Assembly: GCF_004365705.1 (NCBI RefSeq)
Contig: NZ_SOBN01000001.1
Span: forward strand, 4,078,001 to 4,142,000
Direction of reading: 5' to 3'
DNA length: 64,000 nt
DNA from: Streptomyces sp. 846.5
GTDB lineage: Bacteria; Actinomycetota; Actinomycetes; Streptomycetales; Streptomycetaceae
A program made the position numbers and the translations under genes. The notes below the pieces were generated by a model. It made no database searches, was not told the DNA's origin, and saw only the letters and a program-made list of their open reading frames with translations. Positions 17,307-25,864 of this stretch are shown here, piece by piece. Position 1 is the stretch's first letter. Each line of letters opens with the position of its first letter.

Positions 17307-19757
17307 TCAGCGGCCCAGTTTTGTGCGAACCATGCCGATCAGACCGGTCAGTTCCTCGATGCGCATCCGCTGGGCGATCACGACGAACAGTCCGATCTGC
17401 AGTACTGCGCCGACCACCAGGGCGGCGATGTCCGGGAGCAGGCCGCCGCCGAGGGAGTCGACGATCAGCTTGGAGACGGTGAAGCCGATCGCGGCCGGGA
17501 TGATGCTGGCGCCGATCAGCCGCCCGTAGGTGCGCTTGCACCTGGGCCCGTCCAGGTCTCCGATCCGGCGCTTCAGCCGGGGCAGTGCGACCAGCAGTCC
17601 GACCAAATAGGAGAAGCCGTAGGCGAAGGCCATGCCGGTCACCGCCCAGTCCGCGGGGAGCACCAGGTAGCAGAAGCCGGAGAGCAGCGCGTTGCTGGCG
17701 GCGACCCAGACGGTGTTGTAGAAGGGCGTCCTGGTGTCCTCGTAGGCGTAGAAGCCGCGCAGCAGGACGTACTGGGCCGAGTAGGGGATCAGTCCGAGTG
17801 CGAAGGCGGAGAGCATCCAGCCGATGGAGGCGCCTCCTTGGGAGGAGTTGCCGAAGCCGTAGAGCACCGAGCCGATGACCGGGCCCAGGGAGAGGAACAG
17901 GAAGGCGGCGGGAACGATGGCCACCGCCGAGGTGCGCAGCCCGTACGAGAGGTCGTCGCGGACGGATGCGGCCTGGCCGTCGGCGGCGGCCCGGGAGATC
18001 CTGGGCAGCACCGCGCCCATGACCGAGACGGTGATGACGGCCTGCGGCAGCTGCCAGATCAGCAGGGCGTTGGAGTAGGCGGACAGGCCTGCTCCGTTGC
18101 GGCCCGAGGCGTTGCCGGCCGCGGTGGCGAGCTGGGTGACCACCAGGTAGCCGGCCTGGTTGGCGAGCACGAACAGGAAGGTCCACTTGGCGAGCTTCGC
18201 GGCGTGGCCCAGCCCGTGGCCGCGCCAGTCGAAGCGGGGGCGGAACCTGAACTCCGCGGCCCGCAGGTAGGGGATCATCGACAGGGACTGGACGACGAGG
18301 CCGAGCAGGGTGCCGATGCCCAGCAGCCGTACGCCCTCGGGCGAGATGTTGTGCGGGTTGACGCCGGTCTTGTTGAACGAGCCGTACACCCAGGCGTACA
18401 TGCCGAAGGTGAAGATGACCACGATGTTGTTGAGCACCGGGGTCCACATCATCGCGCCGAACCGGCCGCGGGCGTTGAGGATCTGACCCATCACCACATG
18501 GACGCCCATGAAGAAGATGGTGGGCAGGCAGTAGCGGGCGAGGGCGACGGTGACCTCGGCGCTCTGCGGATCCCGCATGATCGAGGCGGAGACCAGCCGT
18601 ACCAGCAGGGGCGCGGCGAGCACGGTGACGAAGACCACGCCGCCGAGCCCGACCACGATCAGGGTCAGCAGCCGGTTGGCGTAGGCCTGGCCGCCGTCCT
18701 CGTCGTTCTTCATGCTGCGGACCAGCTGGGGGACGAACACGGCGTTCAGTGCGCCGCCGCCGACCAGGATGTACAGCAGGGTGGGGAGGGTGTTGGCGAC
18801 GTTGTAGGAGTCGCCCATGGTGTTGACGCCGATGGCGAAGGTGATGATCATCGTGCGGATGAAGCCGGTGCCCCGGGAGACCAGGGTGCCGGCCGCCATG
18901 ATGGCGCTGGAGCCCAGGATGCCGCCGGTCTTGCCGCCCTGTTTTCCGCCGGGTGGGGCCGCGGGCACTCCGGCGACGGCGCCGGGGGGCGGTGGGGCCA
19001 TGGGGTTGAAGCGCAGCAGCGGGATGGTGCCGGTCGCCTCGGCGTCGCCGCCGCCGGCCTCGCCGTACCAGCCGGGGGCGTAGGAGGCCTGGTCGCTCTC
19101 GCGGAAGAGATAGGCGTAGGGGTCGCTGTCGGCGTCCTGATTGCTGCTGTCCTGCTTGCTGCGGGTGGCATGGGTGAGCAGTTCGTCGACGCCGACCTCG
19201 GCGGCGGGCGGCTGGGCGGGCTGCGGCACGGACTGGCCGTAGGGCTGCGAGAAGCCCTGGGGCGGCCCGAAGCCGGGGACGGTGGCCCCGTCGGGGGCCG
19301 CGGGACCGCCGTACGGCTGCTGTTGCTGCTGCTCGTACGGCTGCTGGTACTGGGGCGCGCCGTATCCGGGCTGCTGGTAGCCCTGCTGGGGGTAGGGCTG
19401 CTGCGGGTACGGGGGCTGGGCGTACTGCTGCTCCTGGACGTACGGCTGGTCCGGCGCGTAGGGCGGATCCTGGCTGTACTGCTGGTCCTGGGCGTACGGC
19501 TGGGCCTGCGGGTACGCCTGCTGCTGCGGATACGGCTGTTGGTTCTGCGGGTACGGATCCTGGGTGTAGGGGTCCTGCCCGTACGGGTCCTGGGCGTACG
19601 GATCCTGGGCGTAGGGGTCGCGCGCGTAGGTCTCGTCCAGGTAGGGGTCGGTGCCCTGGCTCTGCTGGTCCGGGCCGGGGGCGGCGGGGGGCGTACCTCG
19701 GTTGGGGCCGCGTCCACCGCGTCCCTGCTGGGTTCTGCCGTCACGCGGCGCGCTCAT
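17307..19757 (-). CDS. murJ: Lipid II flippase MurJ with long repetitive N-terminal extension
   Basis: MOP-superfamily flippase that moves lipid II across the membrane for peptidoglycan synthesis. The 816 residues consist of about 285 disordered residues followed by a 14-helix MurJ core. The extension holds tandem YAQDP/YGQDP/YTQDP units (about residues 38-68) and Gln/Pro/Tyr-rich repeats. The core begins near GGILGSSAIMAAGTLVSRGT, with NTLPTLLYILVGGGALNAVF and the cytoplasmic loop residues typical of the family. MurJ proteins are normally 500-550 residues. It is preceded by the DUF6049 gene (92-bp gap) and followed by the pseudokinase. Confidence 0.95.
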   Translation of the reverse strand: MSAPRDGRTQQGRGGRGPNRGTPPAAPGPDQQSQGTDPYLDETYARDPYAQDPYAQDPYGQDPYTQDPYPQNQQPYPQQQAYPQAQPYAQDQQYSQDPPYAPDQPYVQEQQYAQPPYPQQPYPQQGYQQPGYGAPQYQQPYEQQQQQPYGGPAAPDGATVPGFGPPQGFSQPYGQSVPQPAQPPAAEVGVDELLTHATRSKQDSSNQDADSDPYAYLFRESDQASYAPGWYGEAGGGDAEATGTIPLLRFNPMAPPPPGAVAGVPAAPPGGKQGGKTGGILGSSAIMAAGTLVSRGTGFIRTMIITFAIGVNTMGDSYNVANTLPTLLYILVGGGALNAVFVPQLVRSMKNDEDGGQAYANRLLTLIVVGLGGVVFVTVLAAPLLVRLVSASIMRDPQSAEVTVALARYCLPTIFFMGVHVVMGQILNARGRFGAMMWTPVLNNIVVIFTFGMYAWVYGSFNKTGVNPHNISPEGVRLLGIGTLLGLVVQSLSMIPYLRAAEFRFRPRFDWRGHGLGHAAKLAKWTFLFVLANQAGYLVVTQLATAAGNASGRNGAGLSAYSNALLIWQLPQAVITVSVMGAVLPRISRAAADGQAASVRDDLSYGLRTSAVAIVPAAFLFLSLGPVIGSVLYGFGNSSQGGASIGWMLSAFALGLIPYSAQYVLLRGFYAYEDTRTPFYNTVWVAASNALLSGFCYLVLPADWAVTGMAFAYGFSYLVGLLVALPRLKRRIGDLDGPRCKRTYGRLIGASIIPAAIGFTVSKLIVDSLGGGLLPDIAALVVGAVLQIGLFVVIAQRMRIEELTGLIGMVRTKLGR

Positions 19758-19849
19758 GCCACCTCTCCGGATCCTTGGACTAGGCGGCCGGGGGTGACTC
19801 GGCCGTCCATGGGGTCCACCCTCTCATCCGGTGGCTCACAGCCAGTGTT

Positions 19850-22315
19850 TCAGGTTGTGTTTTTCTGATCCTGACGTGCGCCTTTCTCCGGCGCGCCGTC
19901 GGCGCTGCCGGCGTCCTCGCCATCGCCCGGCGTAGTGTCGTCGTCCTCGTCGACGCCTTCCCCGACCTGGGCGTGCTTACGCTTCGAATACAGCCGGACC
20001 CCCGCGAGCAGCACCAGCAGCACGCCGCCGGCCACGACGGCGATGACACCGTTGCGCAGTTGCTTGATGTCGACGGTGAAGACGACCGGACTGCCGTAGG
20101 CCTTCATGTCCGTGGTGTAGAGCTGGGCGGTCATCTCGACCGGTCCGTTGGCGGTGGCCTTCACCGGGAATCTCAGGGTCTCCACGGTGTCGCCGTTGGC
20201 GCGCACGTCCATGAGTCTGACGCTGGGGGTGTCCTTGCCCAGGCTCAGCCGGGTCGGGCTGAAGGAGGTGAGCTCGATCTTCAGGTTGAGGACCGCCTGG
20301 GGCAGGTCGTTCTGGACGGTGATGGGGATGGTGGCCGACCCGCTGCCGGACAGGGTGATCGAGTTGTTGGGTTTGGGCAGGATCGAGACCGAGCCGTACA
20401 GGTTGTCGAGGTAGTCATTCGCGTTCTGGCGGTAGGCCGTCCCCTGCGCGGACTCGTCGCGCCACTGGGTGGACACCGACCGCAGCACGGCCGAGCTGAA
20501 GGCGGTACGGATCGGCGCTGAGTTCGACATGATCTTGCCGAGGTCGGTCAGCTTGTCCTGAGTGCCCGTCACCGCGGTCAGGTCGTCGCTGGTGAGCTCG
20601 TTCTTCCTGGCGGCGGACGGGTAGTCGGAGACCGACGGCACGGTGGTGCCCGCCTGCGGGGTCGGGGTCGCCGAGGCCACCTCGCCGTACGAGGCGGCCT
20701 TGGCCCACTTGGCGTTCACGGCCGCGCCCACCGAGTTCGCCAGAGTCTGCGCGGTGCTCGCGGTCATGTCGCGCGGCGGCATCACCAGGATGCTGCGCTG
20801 GTTGTTCGGCTGCTCCAGGGTGATTGCCAGGGTCTCGGCGAGGAAGCGCTGCTCGGCGAGGACCTGGGCGCTCTGCGTGGACAGGTCGCCGGCGAAGATG
20901 TCGGCGATGGTGGCGTCGGCGACCACGGCCGTGGTGCCGTTGCCCATGGAGCGCGCGGCGTTGGGGGTATAGATCAGGCTGCGGGAGTCCGGCAGGCTGC
21001 TGCTGTTGGTGATGATCTGGGTGCTGCCGATGCTGCGGGCCAGCGAGACCACCGAGGAGTCGATGTACCCCTGGTAGGGCCAGGCCACCGTGCCGGAGGC
21101 GCTGACCTGGAGCAGGCTCAGGCCGACCTGCCCGAGGCTGGTGGCGACCTTCAGGGTGTCCTTGAGGGACTGGGAGTTGCCGCCGTTGTGCGCGATGGAG
21201 GCCAGGTCGGGGTCGGCGACGGGCAGAGAGAGCACCTGCTGGCTGCTCAGGCCGGCCAGGTTGCCCTGCATGGCGCTGAGCCAGCTCTTCGCTGCGTTCT
21301 GGCCGCCGCCGGCCGTGGTGCAGTGGCAGGACGAGGTGGCGCCCTTGGTGTCGCCGGCCGAGCCGGCGACCTGGTAGTTCGACTCCATGTCATGCACGCT
21401 GGTGATCAGGTCCGGGTCGATCACCCAGGTCGGCTTGAGGGCGGCGATGCTGGCGCCGCGCGACGCGAGCTGGCCCAGCCGTCCGTCCGCGCCCAGGTCG
21501 TCGGCCAGGGTGTCGTCACTCAGCACAGCCTGGTCCGACGCCTTGGAGTCGCTGTAGGTCTGCGGCTGCACCCGGGGCGTCTCCACGACCGGCCACAGGG
21601 TGGCGATCTTCGTGGGCTGGGCTCCGCCGGCGGTGTCGTACAGCGGCAGATAGGTGCGGGCGACGCCCAGCGGACGCACCGTGGAGCCGGAGGTGCTGCC
21701 CTGGGCGTCCACCGCCAGCTCGAACACACCATGGCTGGAGTTGAGGCCGAGGTCGCTGATCTTCACGGTGAGCGTGAACGGGGCGCTGGTCGCGCCTGGC
21801 GCCAAAGTGCCCAGCGTCGGCTGCAGACCGCTCTTGTCCAGCTCCGCCGGGTCCTGGTCGGTGGGGCCGGAGAGCGCGGCCACTGCGGCGATCGCCGAGC
21901 GGCTGTCCAGGGCCCGGGTGTCCGCCCACACCCCCACGTGCAGTGAGCTGATCGAGGTGCTGCCCCGGTTGGTCACCGTGCCGGTCAGCGTGACGCTGCC
22001 GCTGGCCGAGGGCGTCTGCGGGCTGATCGTGTCGAGCGTCACCACGGCCGCGCTGCCGCTGCTCGCCTTCGGGGCGCTGCTGGTGGTGGACGCCCGGACG
22101 GCACCGGAGCCGACCGTGTGGACGTCGCTGACGGTGTACCGGGCCTGCGCCGCGTATGCGGCGGCCGGCGCCAGGGTGGTGCCGGTGCCCAGCACCAGAC
22201 CCGAGGCCAGCGTCACCGCACCCGCCCGGCGTGCCCGCCGCAGTGCTGCTCCGCCGTGGGCCGTGCTCCTGCGCCGACCGTCGCCGCGCCCCGCCTGCCG
22301 TGCCGCCACGTCCAC
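19850..22315 (-). CDS. DUF6049 family secreted, membrane-anchored protein
   Basis: An 821-residue exported protein of unknown function that is conserved upstream of murJ in actinobacteria (positional counterpart of Mycobacterium Rv3909). A signal peptide is visible (RRARRAGAVTLASGLVLGTG and cleavage after AAAYA, about residue 55). Ig-like beta-rich regions follow (SGSVTLTGTVTNRGSTSISS near 105-125). A C-terminal transmembrane helix (GVIAVVAGGVLLVLLAGVRL, about 750-770) is followed by a charged cytoplasmic tail. The GTG start follows a spacer shared with the divergent CCA enzyme gene. A role in wall assembly with MurJ is inferred from position only. Confidence 0.85.
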   Translation of the reverse strand: MDVAARQAGRGDGRRRSTAHGGAALRRARRAGAVTLASGLVLGTGTTLAPAAAYAAQARYTVSDVHTVGSGAVRASTTSSAPKASSGSAAVVTLDTISPQTPSASGSVTLTGTVTNRGSTSISSLHVGVWADTRALDSRSAIAAVAALSGPTDQDPAELDKSGLQPTLGTLAPGATSAPFTLTVKISDLGLNSSHGVFELAVDAQGSTSGSTVRPLGVARTYLPLYDTAGGAQPTKIATLWPVVETPRVQPQTYSDSKASDQAVLSDDTLADDLGADGRLGQLASRGASIAALKPTWVIDPDLITSVHDMESNYQVAGSAGDTKGATSSCHCTTAGGGQNAAKSWLSAMQGNLAGLSSQQVLSLPVADPDLASIAHNGGNSQSLKDTLKVATSLGQVGLSLLQVSASGTVAWPYQGYIDSSVVSLARSIGSTQIITNSSSLPDSRSLIYTPNAARSMGNGTTAVVADATIADIFAGDLSTQSAQVLAEQRFLAETLAITLEQPNNQRSILVMPPRDMTASTAQTLANSVGAAVNAKWAKAASYGEVASATPTPQAGTTVPSVSDYPSAARKNELTSDDLTAVTGTQDKLTDLGKIMSNSAPIRTAFSSAVLRSVSTQWRDESAQGTAYRQNANDYLDNLYGSVSILPKPNNSITLSGSGSATIPITVQNDLPQAVLNLKIELTSFSPTRLSLGKDTPSVRLMDVRANGDTVETLRFPVKATANGPVEMTAQLYTTDMKAYGSPVVFTVDIKQLRNGVIAVVAGGVLLVLLAGVRLYSKRKHAQVGEGVDEDDDTTPGDGEDAGSADGAPEKGARQDQKNTT

Positions 22316-22411
22316 GCGCCCTCGCCGTTCTCGTCGCTTACGGTGTCTCGGCCGCTGCCGCCGTCACTGCCCGCTCCCGGGATGCCACCCAGCCCCCCGG
22401 CATCGTAACGA

Positions 22412-22426
22412 CGTTGCCTGGCAACG
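22412..22426. promoter_or_regulatory. 15-bp operator-like dyad in divergent spacer
   Basis: CGTTGCC-T-GGCAACG, a perfect dyad, lies about 97 bp upstream of the DUF6049 start and 112 bp upstream of the CCA enzyme start. It is too short and too centrally placed for a terminator. The binding protein is unknown. Confidence 0.4.
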
Positions 22427-22537
22427 GGTGCAGCAGGACCGTCCAGGCGTGCCCGGATGGCCGCACGCCTTCCTACGCGTTCCTACGAGCTATAACGAGG
22501 CGCGGCCGGTGCGTCACGGCACGTACCCTTGTCTGTC

Positions 22538-24070
22538 GTGCCGTACGACAATGATCCCAGCGATTTCCCCCCGGACGCCGAGCCCCTGGGCGGGGCCGCG
22601 CCGAGCGCTCCCGCCGCCGCGCTCAGCGCCGTTCAGCTCTCCGCCGTCAGCGAGGTCCTGGGGGCCTACCCGGTCGCCGGGGAGCTGGGACGCCGCTTCC
22701 AGCAGGCCGGCTTCCGCCTCGCGCTGGTCGGCGGCTCCGTACGGGACGCGCTGCTGGGCCGGCTCGGCAACGACCTCGACTTCACCACCGACGCCCGCCC
22801 CGAGCAGATCCTGGCGCTGCTGAAGCCGTGGGCGGACGCGATCTGGGACGTCGGCATCGCTTTTGGCACCGTGGGCGCCCGCAAGAAGGCCAGGCCGACG
22901 GCCGACCCGGAGCACGGGGAGCTGTTCGACTTCCAGATCGAGATCACCACCTACCGCTCCGAGGCCTACGACCGGGACTCGCGCAAGCCCGAGGTCTCCT
23001 ACGGCGACACCATCGAGGAGGACCTGGTCCGCCGGGACTTCACGGTGAACGCCATGGCGGTGGCGCTGCCGGAGGTCGCCTTCATCGATCCGCACCACGG
23101 CCTGGCCGACCTCGCGGCGAAGGTGCTGCGCACCCCGGGCACCCCCGAGGCGTCGTTCTCCGACGACCCGCTGCGGATGCTGCGGGCCGCCCGCTTCGCC
23201 GCGCAGCTGGACTTCGAGGTCGCCCCCGAGGTCGTCACCGCGATGACGGAGATGGCCCAGCGGATCGACATCGTCTCCGCGGAGCGGGTCCAGGCCGAGC
23301 TCAACAAGCTGCTGCTGTCCGCGCACCCACGCAAGGGACTGCTGCTGCTGGTCGACACCGGACTGGCGGAGCGGGTGCTGCCGGAGCTGCCCGCGCTGCG
23401 GCTGGAGCGCGACGAGCACCACCGCCACAAGGACGTCTACGACCACTCGCTGACCGTGCTGGAGCAGGCGATCGCCCTGGAGGACGAGGGCCCGGACCTG
23501 ACGCTGCGTCTGGCCGCGCTGCTGCACGACATCGGCAAGCCGCGCACCCGGCGTTTCGAGGACGGCGGCGGGGTCTCCTTCCACCACCACGAGCTGGTGG
23601 GCGCGAAGATGACCAAGAAGCGGCTGCGCGATCTCAAGTACTCCAACGAGCTGATCGACGACGTGTCCCGGCTGGTGGAACTGCACCTGCGGTTCCACGG
23701 CTACGGCAGCGGCGAGTGGACCGACTCCGCGGTGCGCCGCTACGTCCGGGACGCCGGTCCGCTGCTCTCCCGGCTGCACAAGCTGACCCGCTCCGACTGC
23801 ACCACCCGCAACAAGAAGAAGGCCGCCGCGCTCTCGCGCTCCTACGACGGACTGGAGCAGCGCATCGCCGAGCTCCAGGAGAAGGAGGAGCTGGGCGCGA
23901 TCCGACCCGACCTCAACGGCCACGAGATCATGGCGATCCTGGGCGTGAAGGGCCGGGACGTGGGCGCCGCCTACGACTTCCTGCTGGAACTGCGGCTGGA
24001 GCACGGCCCGATGGGGCCGGAGGCCGCCGAGGCGGCGCTGCGGGAATGGTGGGCCGGCCGGGAGCAGTAG
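22538..24070 (+). CDS. CCA tRNA nucleotidyltransferase (class II, with HD domain)
   Basis: Adds or repairs the 3' CCA of tRNA; related actinomycete proteins are often labelled PcnA. GTG 22538 gives 510 residues (PYDNDPSDFPPD...). The nucleotidyltransferase motif LVGGSVRDALLGRLGNDLDF lies near residues 64-83 with the DxD carboxylates at its end. The RRDFTVNAMA block is near 167 and the neck helix FSDDPLRMLRAARFA is near 207. An HD domain includes LLHDIGKPRTRRF near 327. The latter helps with 2',3'-phosphate hydrolysis in some relatives. A TTG at 22529 is a less likely start. Confidence 0.93.
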   Translation: MPYDNDPSDFPPDAEPLGGAAPSAPAAALSAVQLSAVSEVLGAYPVAGELGRRFQQAGFRLALVGGSVRDALLGRLGNDLDFTTDARPEQILALLKPWADAIWDVGIAFGTVGARKKARPTADPEHGELFDFQIEITTYRSEAYDRDSRKPEVSYGDTIEEDLVRRDFTVNAMAVALPEVAFIDPHHGLADLAAKVLRTPGTPEASFSDDPLRMLRAARFAAQLDFEVAPEVVTAMTEMAQRIDIVSAERVQAELNKLLLSAHPRKGLLLLVDTGLAERVLPELPALRLERDEHHRHKDVYDHSLTVLEQAIALEDEGPDLTLRLAALLHDIGKPRTRRFEDGGGVSFHHHELVGAKMTKKRLRDLKYSNELIDDVSRLVELHLRFHGYGSGEWTDSAVRRYVRDAGPLLSRLHKLTRSDCTTRNKKKAAALSRSYDGLEQRIAELQEKEELGAIRPDLNGHEIMAILGVKGRDVGAAYDFLLELRLEHGPMGPEAAEAALREWWAGREQ

Positions 24071-24220
24071 GGGTTTCTTTTTCCCCGGAAAACGGAATTG
24101 ATACCAACAACAAATGTGTCGCCCATAATCCTGGATTCATGGGTGATGTAACTGTCATGCCTGATTCTCGTTACTCCATTTCGGGGAGGCGCGGAACCTC
24201 CCGGAAACGGAGGGAATGCG
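24071..24220 (+). promoter_or_regulatory. AT-richer upstream region of the antirepressor-like gene
   Basis: This 150-bp spacer is visibly richer in A and T than its surroundings (T runs near 24075-24085, CAACAACAAATG near 24103). It ends with GGAGGG, a strong ribosome-binding site 7 nt before ATG 24221. TTGATA near 24098 could be a -35 element, but no -10 with normal spacing is clear. Its composition suggests a foreign or strongly regulated promoter. Confidence 0.4.
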
Positions 24221-24913
24221 ATGACAGGCGATGACGTCCTCTTGGAGTCCCGGACCATGCGCGCCGCCCTCGCCGGGCGGATCGAAGCCCTGGAACGGGT
24301 CAAACCCCTGGGCGCGCTCACCCTGCCCAATGGACTGCACCTGCTCACCGAGGCCGTCGCCGACTATTTCGCGGTGCCGACCAGGGCGGTCCACTCGCTG
24401 GTGCTCGACCACCGCGAGGAATTGGAGGCGTACGGATATCAGGTGCTGACCGGGCCGCGGCTGACCGCGTTCAAGAATGCCAGCGGAATCCAGTCCAGGG
24501 CCCGGCAGCTCGCGCTGTTCAACCGGCGCACCGTGCTCTGCGTCGCCATGCTGCTCAGGGAGAGCGACATCGCCCGGCAGGTGCGTTCCCGACTGCTGGA
24601 CCTGGAGGCGGGGGCGCGCTTCCTGCCGGTCGACAACCCGCTGCGGCAGCCGGCCGGCGGAGTGGAGCCGGATCCGGTCGAGGTCGCCTCGACGGCGCTG
24701 CGCGCGGTGATCGGCAGCACCGTGGTGCCGCTGCTGAACGCACTGCTGGAGCAGGCCGGGACGCAGGAGCTGGCGCTGGGTGAGGTCCGCTGCCGGCTGG
24801 AGCAGCTGGAACTCATGATCGTCGAGGAGGACGGCTCGGCGAGGCTGGGCCGCCGGTTCCACCTGGTGCACGGGGTGGAACCGGTGGCCCCCGACGACCG
24901 TGACGGGCCGTGA
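24221..24913 (+). CDS. Phage antirepressor-like (ORF6N/Rha-like) protein
   Basis: A 230-residue protein that I place by motif only. The block ALFNRRTVLCVAMLLRESDI followed by ARQVRSRLLDLE (about residues 97-128) is typical of the KilA-N/ORF6N/Rha-type antirepressor-like proteins of phages and bacterial chromosomes. The N-terminal LPNGLHLLTEAVADYFAVPT looks like the DNA-binding or regulatory half. The C-terminal third is helical, with QLELMIVEE. Homologues occur as orphan genes in streptomycetes, sometimes mislabelled restriction endonucleases. No other phage gene adjoins. It converges with the next gene, leaving 20 bp. Confidence 0.6.
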   Translation: MTGDDVLLESRTMRAALAGRIEALERVKPLGALTLPNGLHLLTEAVADYFAVPTRAVHSLVLDHREELEAYGYQVLTGPRLTAFKNASGIQSRARQLALFNRRTVLCVAMLLRESDIARQVRSRLLDLEAGARFLPVDNPLRQPAGGVEPDPVEVASTALRAVIGSTVVPLLNALLEQAGTQELALGEVRCRLEQLELMIVEEDGSARLGRRFHLVHGVEPVAPDDRDGP

Positions 24914-24933
24914 GACGACGGGCGGGTGAGCCG

Positions 24934-25746
24934 TCAGTTGGCGACGAAGACGTCCGCGGTCAGGATGACGACGAACAGCAGGACCAGGCAGGCGGGCACC
25001 AGGAGCCCCAGCGCCTGGGGGCGCTTGAACAGCGGCAGGCCCGGGTCCGGCTGTTGGGCGCCCGGCGCGGGGGCCACCTCCGGGAGCGCCTTGATCTTGT
25101 TGAAGGCGATGGAGTTGCGGATCAGGGCGATGCTGCTGAAGACCCAGGAGCCGTAGCCCCACCAGCCGCGGACCATGGTCCGCGCGGACATGTCCCGCAT
25201 CACGGCCGTGCCGCAGGTCCGGCAGAACGGGCCCCGGGTCTTCAGGAACTCCATGACGATGATCATGCCCCGGTGGCCGTGGAAGGTGACGTCGGCAGCG
25301 GGGAAGCCGCCGCAGAAGCGGCAGGTCGGCGCGTTGGGATCGTACTGCTGAGGGATCTGTCCCGGGCCCGGCCCGCCGTACGGGGACTGCTGCGGCTGCG
25401 CGTAGCCCGGCGGCGGGGCGTAAGCCTGCGGCGGCGGTGGGGCGTAGCCCTGCTGGGGTGCTGCGGGATAGCCCTGCTGGGGAGGTGCGGCGTAGCCCGG
25501 TGCGGGCGGCGCGTAGCCCTGTGGCGGTGCATAGCTCTGCGGAGGCGCATAACCCTGCGGTGGGGCGTAGTTCTGGGGTGGCGCGTACCCCTGGGGCGGA
25601 GGCGCGTAGCCCTGGGGCGGGGGGACGGTACCGGGCGCGACGCCGTAGGGGTTGGGCTGCTGGGGGGCCTGTGGCGGCTGCGGGGCATAGGGGTTGCCCG
25701 GCTTCGCATAGGGGTTGCCCGGCATGGGCGGAGGCGGGGAAGCCAT
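24934..25746 (-). CDS. Pro/Tyr/Gln-repeat membrane protein with zinc-ribbon-like core
   Basis: ATG 25746 is chosen (GAGG 6 nt upstream), giving 270 residues. Residues 1-140 are low-complexity PPQGYAPP/PQQGYAPP repeats. A cysteine-containing domain follows: CRFCGGFPAADVTFHG and later GPFCRTCGTAVMRDMSARTM, a CxxC...CxxC pair that could bind zinc. Hydrophobic segments are WWGYGSWVFSSIALI and the C-terminal LLVPACLVLLFVVILTADVF. Similar proteins are common in Streptomyces and are sometimes labelled toxin components without evidence. The function is unknown. Confidence 0.75.
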   Translation of the reverse strand: MASPPPPMPGNPYAKPGNPYAPQPPQAPQQPNPYGVAPGTVPPPQGYAPPPQGYAPPQNYAPPQGYAPPQSYAPPQGYAPPAPGYAAPPQQGYPAAPQQGYAPPPPQAYAPPPGYAQPQQSPYGGPGPGQIPQQYDPNAPTCRFCGGFPAADVTFHGHRGMIIVMEFLKTRGPFCRTCGTAVMRDMSARTMVRGWWGYGSWVFSSIALIRNSIAFNKIKALPEVAPAPGAQQPDPGLPLFKRPQALGLLVPACLVLLFVVILTADVFVAN

Positions 25747-25864
25747 AGGGATCCTCTGAGGAGGGAGGGCTGACAGGTAGGACAGGGATCCTTGGCACGC
25801 TATCCGTCCGGGGAGGCCCACGGGACAGGAGCGGGTGAATCCACAGTGCCGGATGGACTCCTGG

